Source: Bacteroidales bacterium
GTDB lineage: Bacteria > Bacteroidota > Bacteroidia > Bacteroidales > Bacteroidaceae
Reading direction: 5' to 3'
Length of the DNA: 50,233 nucleotides
Assembly: GCA_012517855.1 (NCBI GenBank)
Contig: JAAYUD010000095.1
Coordinates: 1 to 50,233 of the forward strand
Made by a program: the position numbers and the translations under genes. This document shows positions 43,563 through 50,233 of the stretch, one piece after another. The first letter of the stretch is position 1. Every line of letters begins with the position of its first letter. The notes under the pieces are model-generated. The model was not told where the DNA came from. It saw only the letters and a list, made by a program, of their open reading frames with translations, and searched no databases.

Positions 43563-46500
43563 ATGAAACATGAATTTTCATCATCAAAGAGTAACAAAGA
43601 TAATGGATTAAAATCAATTTTTTGTCTAGTTGTCTTCTTTTTTTTCTTGGCTTCTCCGCTTTTGTTGTATGCTCAGAATGCTAAAATTAATGTCTCTGTA
43701 GAAAATGCTTCGCTTAAGCAATTGTTTGCAATTATTGAAAGACAGACAAAGTATACTTTTTCTTATCGTGATGTCGAAATAGATAGTAAGGAAAGTGTAA
43801 CGCTCAAAGTTAATAAGCAGACTGTTGCAACGGTATTGCGTGATGTTTTGACGTCTCGTCGTTTGCAATATACAATGGTCGGTAATAAAATACTGATCAC
43901 TCCACGTCAAGAAAAAATGATAATGCGTCAGGAAACGCCTAAAAAACGAGTGATCGGTAAAGTGAAAGGAACCATTTATGAGTCAGACGGGCAACCGCTC
44001 ATCGGTGCGACTATACGTGAAGAGGGGACAGGTGTAGGTACCGCTACCGACGTGAATGGCGTTTTCTCTTTGTCCATTGACAAAGAATATACCACGTTGC
44101 TTATCTCTTATATCGGAAAGAAAGATGTGCGTCAACGTGTCAAAATAGGTGCTAATGTTAAAGTGGTGCTTGAAGATGATGTGCAGAATCTCAAGGACGT
44201 CGTTGTTACAGGTTACCAAACAATATCTAAAGAACGTGCTACGGGTTCGTTTACTAAAATCACTACGGATCAACTTGAACAAAAGCGTTATAGTAATTTA
44301 TCGACGATGCTTGAAGGAGAGATTGCCGGTTATAATGCGTCGTCCAATTTGATTCGTGGTACAACAACCATGAATGGTATAACCAATCCGTTGTATGTGA
44401 TTGACGGTTTTCCTATTGAAAGTACTCGCTATGATCAATATGGAAGATTAGAAGAGAGTGTTCCGAACCTTAATTTGGAGGATATTGAAAGTATTACTGT
44501 ATTGAAAGATGCTGCTGCTGCCAGTATTTATGGCGCTCGTGCAGCCAATGGGGTTGTTGTTATCGTCACTAAGAAGGCCAAGAAAAATAAGATTTCAGTT
44601 TCTTTTTCTTCTTCATTGACTCTTCATCCCTATTATTTTTATAAAGGACGTCTGGCCAGTTCGTCTGATATGATTGATTTGGAAAAAGAATGGGCTTCAA
44701 GTAATCCAAATCTTCAAGGAGCTAATGCTGCAACCTACGCACAATCGATACTTGATAACAATGCCTATACAACTCAGGGTATAAAGGCCATCTTGAATTA
44801 TTACGCAGGTAATACGACGAAGAATGTATCCGATGCGACATTGGCCAATTTAGCTTCCCAAGGCTATCATTATTATGATGATGTGGCCAAATATGCAAAG
44901 CGCGATGCGCTTTATCAACAGTATAATTTGGCATTTGGTAAAGCCTCCGATCAAAATAATTTTATGGGTTCGGTATCTTATAGAAATAATAAATTCAACG
45001 ATAAGTATTCCAAAGACAATTCAATTGGCTTTGATTTGAAAAATTCACTTGATATGACATCTTGGTTGAAATTTGATATAGGTACTTATACTTATTTTAA
45101 AAATGCGACTAACCAGACTTTTAATGCGATGAGCCCCGGTTTCACTTATATGCCTTACGATCGTTTGGTAAATGATGATGGCAGCTATTATACTTCTACA
45201 GCTGCATCTAGATTGTCAAAAAGTACGATGTCTATTATTAATAGCAATGGACTATATAATATGGATATTACTCCTTTGGATGAGATTGGTCGTAATTTGA
45301 ATAATTCTCGTGATTTTATTAATCGTGTGTATGGCAAATTGGGCATTACTTTTGCACCTTTTCTAAAATATGATTTGATGTGTCAATATGAATATGCCTA
45401 TGACAAATCGAATACTTTATACGATAAAAATTCTTATTACGTTCGTAACATGGTTAATTCCTATGCAACGGCAGGTATGTCTGGTACTGTATATAACATT
45501 CCTTATGGAAATATTTACTATCGGGAAAATCAGACGTCCAAAGCTTTTACTTTCCGACAACAATTAAATTTTGATCGAACTTTTGCAGAAAAGCATAATG
45601 TTACAGCTCTTTTCGGTCAAGAAGTAAGACAAACTAAGCTGGATTATGATAATAATACGCTCTACAATTATGATCCTGATATGCTTTCGTTTTCTCTAGT
45701 AAATGCTGCAATACTGGCCAATACTTATGGACTCCTAGGAGGCGGCTCATTTGGTCAGAACAATATTGCTTATAATCGTTATACAGATGATCGTTTTATT
45801 TCTTTTTATGGTAATGCGGCTTACTCTTATGACGATAAGTATATGATTACGGGTAGTATACGTTGGGATCGTTCAAATTTGTGGGGTACTAATTCAAAAT
45901 ATCAGAAGAAACCAATCTGGTCATTTGGTGCAGGTTGGAATATTGATCGTGAGTCTTTCTTTAAAGTATCTTGGGTCAATCGTTTGAAACTTCGCTTTTC
46001 TTATGGTATTGGTGGTAATATAGCAAAAAATGCAGCTCCTTACATGACTGCCAGTTATTCGCAAAATGCAGGAGTTAATGCTCTTCAAGGCTATATTGTA
46101 GGCAGACCCAATCCTAATCTCCGTTGGGAAAAAACTGCTACTACTAATATAGGTGTTGATTTTTCACTTTTCAATAACCGATTAAACGGTACTGTCGAAT
46201 ACTATAATAAGATGGGAACCGATCTTTTGGCCAATACGATGGGAGTTCCTACCGAAGGATTCGGATATAACACTTATATGATTAATAATGGCAAAATGAG
46301 AAATCGTGGTGTCGAGATGACTTTGAGTGGAAATATTATTCATAGTCGGAATTTCGACTTTAATGCTACTGCTACATACAGCTATAATAAGAATAAAGTT
46401 GTTTATGTAAACGTCAAAGCTCCGGTTTATTATTTACAATTAGATTATCCTTCTGCTTATCCTATTGTGGGTAATCCTTATGCTTCCGTTTATGCATACA

Positions 46501-47123
46501 AGTGGGCCGGATTAAATAACAAAGGGTTACCTCAAGTTTATGATGGAAGTGGTCAGGCAACTGTTGATGACCCTCAGACTCTTGATGCAATTGTATATGC
46601 CGGTACTACAGAACCCTTGACAAATGCCTCTCTGAACCTGATGTTGCGTTACAAAAGTTTTGATTTTTCTTGCTTATGGGTGTATAGAGGGGGACATAAG
46701 CTTCGTAACACCGATTTGCCTATGTTGTCAAATACATACAATAGTGCTTTAATGGGATATGCTGCTTCATTTGCTCCTGTAAATAAGGCTATTACTAATC
46801 GTTGGAGACAAGCTGGCGATGAATTGAAAACGAATGTCCCGAGGGCACTATTTCCTGAAAATAGTGACTATAATTCGAATAGTTCTACTATATATGGATA
46901 TGCCGATATAAATGTTATTGATGCTTCTAATTTGCGTTTAGCAAATCTCTCTTTGTCTTATTGTTTGCCTTCTCAGTTGTTGCACAAAATTTATCTCAGC
47001 AATGCAAAATTGCAGTTTAATGTAGAAAATGCATTGACAATTGCTAAAAGTAAAGCTGCTAAATATATGGTGGGAGGGTATACGTCACCAAATTATGTAT
47101 GGGGCTTATCATTTGAATTCTAA
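43563..47123 (+). CDS. SusC/RagA-family TonB-dependent transporter with STN domain
   Basis: Read from 43563 (MKHEFSSSK), the product is ~1186 residues. After a signal segment ending LLYAQ it has an STN (secretin and TonB N-terminus short) domain of about 75 residues (NVSVENASLKQLFAIIERQTKYTFSYRDVE), a carboxypeptidase-regulatory-like domain (DGQPLIGATIREEGTGVGTATDVNG), the DVVVTGYQ motif, plug domain with VLKDAAAASIYGARAANGVVVI, and a long barrel ending SPNYVWGLSFEF. The STN domain is the part that signals to FecR-type anti-sigma factors, and FecR is directly upstream. Substrate is not evident. Unlike the first locus, the Tyr in the GY motif is intact. Confidence 0.95.
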   Translation: MKHEFSSSKSNKDNGLKSIFCLVVFFFFLASPLLLYAQNAKINVSVENASLKQLFAIIERQTKYTFSYRDVEIDSKESVTLKVNKQTVATVLRDVLTSRRLQYTMVGNKILITPRQEKMIMRQETPKKRVIGKVKGTIYESDGQPLIGATIREEGTGVGTATDVNGVFSLSIDKEYTTLLISYIGKKDVRQRVKIGANVKVVLEDDVQNLKDVVVTGYQTISKERATGSFTKITTDQLEQKRYSNLSTMLEGEIAGYNASSNLIRGTTTMNGITNPLYVIDGFPIESTRYDQYGRLEESVPNLNLEDIESITVLKDAAAASIYGARAANGVVVIVTKKAKKNKISVSFSSSLTLHPYYFYKGRLASSSDMIDLEKEWASSNPNLQGANAATYAQSILDNNAYTTQGIKAILNYYAGNTTKNVSDATLANLASQGYHYYDDVAKYAKRDALYQQYNLAFGKASDQNNFMGSVSYRNNKFNDKYSKDNSIGFDLKNSLDMTSWLKFDIGTYTYFKNATNQTFNAMSPGFTYMPYDRLVNDDGSYYTSTAASRLSKSTMSIINSNGLYNMDITPLDEIGRNLNNSRDFINRVYGKLGITFAPFLKYDLMCQYEYAYDKSNTLYDKNSYYVRNMVNSYATAGMSGTVYNIPYGNIYYRENQTSKAFTFRQQLNFDRTFAEKHNVTALFGQEVRQTKLDYDNNTLYNYDPDMLSFSLVNAAILANTYGLLGGGSFGQNNIAYNRYTDDRFISFYGNAAYSYDDKYMITGSIRWDRSNLWGTNSKYQKKPIWSFGAGWNIDRESFFKVSWVNRLKLRFSYGIGGNIAKNAAPYMTASYSQNAGVNALQGYIVGRPNPNLRWEKTATTNIGVDFSLFNNRLNGTVEYYNKMGTDLLANTMGVPTEGFGYNTYMINNGKMRNRGVEMTLSGNIIHSRNFDFNATATYSYNKNKVVYVNVKAPVYYLQLDYPSAYPIVGNPYASVYAYKWAGLNNKGLPQVYDGSGQATVDDPQTLDAIVYAGTTEPLTNASLNLMLRYKSFDFSCLWVYRGGHKLRNTDLPMLSNTYNSALMGYAASFAPVNKAITNRWRQAGDELKTNVPRALFPENSDYNSNSSTIYGYADINVIDASNLRLANLSLSYCLPSQLLHKIYLSNAKLQFNVENALTIAKSKAAKYMVGGYTSPNYVWGLSFEF

Positions 47124-47141
47124 TTCTTAATAATATTGACA

Positions 47142-48554
47142 ATGAAAAAGAATATATATATTTATGTCTGTGTAGCATTATTGGGCTTTACCCCTCTGCT
47201 TTCGAGTTGCAGCGGATACTTGGACAATGTTCCTAAGGGACAAAAGATTCCGACTTCACTTACTGATTTTGAAGCATTGCTTCTTAGTGAATATGGCGTT
47301 TTGTGCGAGGATGTTACTCAAGCTGTCATTCTTTTGAACGATAACTACGTTAGTCCTACTTATTTAAGTTATTATCCACTATGGCATGCCAATTACTTTT
47401 GGGATAACACAGCCAATAGGGTAACCCTCAATAAGTCTGATGAGTCAACTTACTATGTCGGATATGGCGCAATATCGACTTGCAATCTCGTTCTTGAAAA
47501 TACCGCTTCTGCCACGAATGCCACCGACCTGCAACGTGCGGTCGTTGCTGCTCAAGCTCGCATTATTCGCGCAATGAATTATTTTATGTTAGTGAATTAT
47601 TATTCTAAAACATATAATGCCTCGACTGCTTCAACAGATGGTGGAGTACCTCTTATCACTAGTGCGCAGGTTGGAGCTTCTTATACTCAACCAAGTGTTA
47701 AAGGTATTTATGATTTCATACTTGATGATATTGCTAAAGCGTTGCCCGATTTGCCGGATAAAGCTGCGACGATTTTACAGGCCAATAAAGCGACCGGCTA
47801 TGCTTTTGCCGCACGAGTTTATCTTCAAATGAGCGATTATACTAATGCTCTTGCTTATGCCAATAAAGCTTTGACTATCAATAATTCGCTTTTCGACTGG
47901 AATGCTTATTATGTCCAATATCAACAGACGTTGGATAATCCGACTAAATATCAGACCATTCCTTCGCCAATGGGATATACTAATGTCGAAAATTATAATT
48001 TTCGTAACGGTCCATCTTCTTATTCTACTTCCGAAAAAACGATTAGAGTGGATCGAGGGGCTAAGTTTGAGGATGGTGATACTCAATTTAAATGTAGATG
48101 GAAATTGCGTACTGTAGGCGATCAGACCTATTATTATGCTAATCTAAGTGGTCGTTTCAATTATGGTGGCATGACTACGACAGAGGTTTATTTGATTAAG
48201 GCCGAGTGTTTGGCTCGCTCCGGTAGTGTATCTGATGCGATGTCTGTATTGAATACAGTTCGTAAAACACGTATTCTTGCTTCTAAATATCAAGACCTAA
48301 CTGCTGCAACAGTACCAGAGGCAATAGACTATATACGTCGTACCAAAGATAACGCACTTATTTTAACGATTGTTCCATTCTGTGACAATCGTCGTTATAA
48401 TCTGGAGACAGCTTATGCTCGAACCTTGACTAAAACAGAGAACGGTACCAATTATTCACTCGCTCCCGATTCTTATATGTGGACAATGCCTTTTCCGCAA
48501 GGGGCTATTGAGAATCATGGAAATGGTACAATTACGCAAAATGTAGATAAATAA
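47142..48554 (+). CDS. SusD/RagB-family lipoprotein
   Basis: The start at 47142 (MKKNIYIYVCVALLGFTPLLSSC) gives a lipobox with Cys23; a start two codons upstream is also open. Of 471 residues, the N-terminal part is CSGYLDNVPKGQKIPTSLTDFEALLLSEYG, followed by TPR-like helices (ARIIRAMNYFMLVNYYSKTYN, AYAFAARVYLQMSDYTNALAYANKALT) and a RagB C-terminus (TEVYLIKAECLARSGSVSDAMSVLNTVRKTRI, NRRYNLETAYARTLT, MPFPQGAIENHG). It pairs with the SusC immediately before. It is shorter than the first locus' SusD, and the C-terminal loop is reduced. The gap to SusC is 18 bases. Confidence 0.93.
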   Translation: MKKNIYIYVCVALLGFTPLLSSCSGYLDNVPKGQKIPTSLTDFEALLLSEYGVLCEDVTQAVILLNDNYVSPTYLSYYPLWHANYFWDNTANRVTLNKSDESTYYVGYGAISTCNLVLENTASATNATDLQRAVVAAQARIIRAMNYFMLVNYYSKTYNASTASTDGGVPLITSAQVGASYTQPSVKGIYDFILDDIAKALPDLPDKAATILQANKATGYAFAARVYLQMSDYTNALAYANKALTINNSLFDWNAYYVQYQQTLDNPTKYQTIPSPMGYTNVENYNFRNGPSSYSTSEKTIRVDRGAKFEDGDTQFKCRWKLRTVGDQTYYYANLSGRFNYGGMTTTEVYLIKAECLARSGSVSDAMSVLNTVRKTRILASKYQDLTAATVPEAIDYIRRTKDNALILTIVPFCDNRRYNLETAYARTLTKTENGTNYSLAPDSYMWTMPFPQGAIENHGNGTITQNVDK

Positions 48555-48573
48555 AAAAGAGTCTTTAATTATA

Positions 48574-48607
48574 ATTTTGCCGTTTCACTTAGGTGTAACG
48601 GCAAAAT
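48574..48607 (+). terminator. Intercistronic hairpin between susD-like and TlpA-like genes
   Basis: Left arm ATTTTGCCGTTTCAC (48574-48588) pairs with GTGTAACGGCAAAAT (48593-48607) across a 4-base loop, with one T-T opposition. No T tract follows, so it is not a standard terminator. It lies between the SusD-like stop and the TlpA-like ATG at 48654 and may set relative expression. Confidence 0.5.
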
Positions 48608-48653
48608 GAATAGATTAAAATTTTTAATTTCAATAAATAATAATCAAGTAAAA

Positions 48654-49811
48654 ATGAAAAAGTTCGTTTATCTTATATGTATAATAGTGCTTGCGACATT
48701 ACCTTGTGCCGCACAAAAAAGCTATATCATTACAGGTCATATTTCGGGGCTGAAAGAGGGTTTGATTGTTCAATTGGTAGAGAAATCTCATGGTAATCAA
48801 AAACCGTTCAATGCGGCTACGGTGCGAGATGGTAAGTTCGTATTTAAAGGTTCGCAGAAAGATCCGCGTGGAGTACTTCTTTTAATCAAAGATAGTTATG
48901 GCTCTTATTCTTTTATTTTGAATAATAGTAAAATTGTCATGACTGGTAAGGCTGTATCTACAAAGGTAGAGGGTAAAGATTCTTATCATTTTGAAATTTT
49001 TACAAAAGGTAGCTCTTTGACCGACCAATATCTGAAAAAGGTTAGTGTTCGTAATGAACTTAATCAAATGTACGATGCAAAGAGTAAGAAATATACCAAT
49101 GTTTGGGATCGTTATTATTCTGCTAGAAACAAGAAGGATACCGTACTTCTCAAACAAATAGAACAAAGTGAGGAATATAAGGCTGCTAATCAGGCCGAAG
49201 CAAATTTCTTTAAAACGGTGGAACAGAAATATAGCCAAGTTGTTCGCGATAATAAAGATTCTTGGTGGGGGCCTTTCTTGATGGTCGATTTATGGAACTA
49301 TTTTGATGAGTCGGCTAAGCCTTTTTATAATCAGTTGAGCACTGTTGCCAAAAACTCTTATTATGGAAAAATGGTTCAGAAAGAATTGTTCCCTACTGAT
49401 TATACCGGTAAACAGGTTCCACAATTTAAACTTAAAGATAACGACGGCAAGCTCGTTTCACTGGCCGAACTTTGTAAAGGTAAGAAGTATGTTATTTTCG
49501 ATTTTTGGGCATCTTGGTGTCATCCCTGCCGTATGGAAATTCCTAATTTCAAGAAACTTTATACGGCCTATGCCGATAAGGGATTGCAAATCATCAGTAT
49601 TTCTATTGATAAGGATGAGTCTGCATGGAAAAAAGCAGTTGCCGAAGAGAAAATGGCTTGGCCAAGTTATCTCGATCGTAGCGAAGTAGCAAGTCTTTAT
49701 AATGTCCGTGCTATTCCTGCTATTTATCTTATAGATGCTCAATGCAAGTTGGTTAGTGATAAATTACGTGGTGAATCTTTAGCCAATAAGTTAGCCGAAT
49801 TATTTAAGTAA
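48654..49811 (+). CDS. TlpA-like thiol-disulfide protein with DUF4369
   Basis: Read from 48654 (MKKFVYLICIIVLATLPCAAQ), the protein has 385 residues with a signal peptide; the frame opens earlier at 48606. Residues ~22-120 look like DUF4369 (ITGHISGLKEGLIVQLVEKSHGNQKPFNAATVRDGKFVFKGS), a helical linker follows, and the C-terminal ~140 residues are an AhpC/TSA-Redoxin (TlpA) domain: KYVIFDFWASWCHPCRMEIPNFKKLY with active-site Cys289 and Cys292, and the cis-Pro loop VRAIPAIYLID. It is exported and tethered or periplasmic, acting as a thiol-disulfide reductase. It is positioned between a SusCD pair and a DsbD-like gene, which would supply its electrons. Confidence 0.92.
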   Translation: MKKFVYLICIIVLATLPCAAQKSYIITGHISGLKEGLIVQLVEKSHGNQKPFNAATVRDGKFVFKGSQKDPRGVLLLIKDSYGSYSFILNNSKIVMTGKAVSTKVEGKDSYHFEIFTKGSSLTDQYLKKVSVRNELNQMYDAKSKKYTNVWDRYYSARNKKDTVLLKQIEQSEEYKAANQAEANFFKTVEQKYSQVVRDNKDSWWGPFLMVDLWNYFDESAKPFYNQLSTVAKNSYYGKMVQKELFPTDYTGKQVPQFKLKDNDGKLVSLAELCKGKKYVIFDFWASWCHPCRMEIPNFKKLYTAYADKGLQIISISIDKDESAWKKAVAEEKMAWPSYLDRSEVASLYNVRAIPAIYLIDAQCKLVSDKLRGESLANKLAELFK

Positions 49812-49856
49812 TTTAATGCATATATAGTATTCGAGATCACTATTATGTTATATTGG

Positions 49857-49886
49857 GGAGACTCTGTCTTTAAAAGGAGTCTCCTC
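49857..49886 (+). terminator. Weak hairpin after the TlpA-like gene
   Basis: GGAGACTC (49857-49864) pairs with GAGTCTCC (49877-49884), loop of 12 bases, followed only by a short T-containing tract. It may be a weak terminator before the next gene. Confidence 0.5.
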
Positions 49887-50099
49887 TTATATAAAATAAT
49901 CTAATATGTTGTCATATTCTTTTGTGCCCTCGGTTATATTATATATTTTTGTCTCACTTGTTTTCATGTATATTCTTTCTGAATTTATCCATAAAAGGAA
50001 GTGCGATTAATGTTTTTTAATAAAAAAAGAGTAACCCTAATGGGGTTTTGGACGTCTTGTAATAAATATATTTGGAAACTTAATTAAAATACTATTTAG

Positions 50100-50233
50100 A
50101 TGAAAAAAGTTCTCACAGTGTTCATCTTGTTGTTGAGTGTTGTTAGTTTGCATGCTCAGATGCAGGATCCTGTCAAATTCAAAGCCGAGCTGAAGAATGT
50201 CAAAGGCGCTGAAGCAGAGATCGTATTCACTGC
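50100..50233 (+). CDS. Start of a DsbD-like protein-disulfide reductase (cut by window end)
   Basis: Only the first 44 codons are visible: MKKVLTVFILLLSVVSLHAQ is a signal peptide and QDPVKFKAELKNVKGAEAEIVF is the usual start of the DsbD alpha-type domain in Bacteroidetes thiol-disulfide interchange proteins. The frame runs off the window. It lies about 290 bases after the TlpA-like gene, and the pairing (DsbD passing electrons to a TlpA-like protein) makes biological sense. Confidence 0.75.
   Translation, partial: MKKVLTVFILLLSVVSLHAQMQDPVKFKAELKNVKGAEAEIVFT

Overview
The window looks like chromosomal DNA of a Bacteroidales bacterium, probably Bacteroides-like. The evidence is: AT-rich DNA; promoters of the Bacteroidetes type (TTTG, about 20 bases, TAnnTTTG); two SusC/SusD pairs; DUF5686, DUF4465, DUF5018, FecR/DUF4974 and TlpA/DUF4369 proteins; and many lipoproteins. 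No rRNA, tRNA or CRISPR array was seen.

Layout. The left edge (1-1234) holds the C-terminal part of a VapE/VirE-like primase-helicase-type protein of the sort carried on mobile elements, followed by about 600 gene-poor bases. A minus-strand housekeeping block follows: rpsA with a textbook promoter and terminator, a SIMPL-domain protein and a DUF5686 outer-membrane protein. Divergent from it is a cobalamin-uptake operon (6850-12053): AdoCbl riboswitch, BtuB-like TonB receptor, a large surface lipoprotein that joins a BtuG-like beta-propeller to a second domain, and a DUF4465 lipoprotein, ended by a 19-bp-stem terminator. Next come a CvfB-like S1-fold RNA-binding protein, an Asn-rich repeat protein and a class I glutamine synthetase.

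The first polysaccharide-utilisation-type locus (16437-26846) encodes SusC, SusD, a DUF5018 lipoprotein, a phosphodiester glycosidase (NAGPA type), a GH10-like/GHL10 glycosidase and an AGE-family 2-epimerase. Its SusC is split by one in-frame TAA, at the Tyr codon of the conserved VVVGYGT motif, while the other ~940 codons are intact. The inferred chemistry is uncovering of GlcNAc held in a phosphodiester and epimerisation to ManNAc. It is followed by a tricorn-type S41 protease, a CE7-type acetyl esterase, and a run of RNase Z, L,D-transpeptidase, ECF sigma factor, membrane protein and Spy/CpxP-like protein that reads as an envelope-stress operon. A small unknown protein and an AraC-family regulator lie on the opposite strand.

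The right third contains an intact IS66-family element (39015-41565; near-perfect terminal inverted repeats, perfect 8-bp target duplication GTTCCGAA, three ORFs), then a non-coding stretch with an unusual array of 22-bp units arranged as inverted halves around a palindrome. After that comes a FecR anti-sigma gene with no neighbouring sigma gene, a second SusC (with STN domain)/SusD pair, a TlpA-like thiol-disulfide protein and the first 44 codons of a DsbD-like gene cut by the window end.

The observations I would check first are the 22-bp symmetric array, the nonsense-interrupted SusC in a phosphodiester-glycosidase locus, the BtuG-like fusion protein under a B12 riboswitch, and the promoters that place the transcription start at or just before the start codon (rnz, tnpC).
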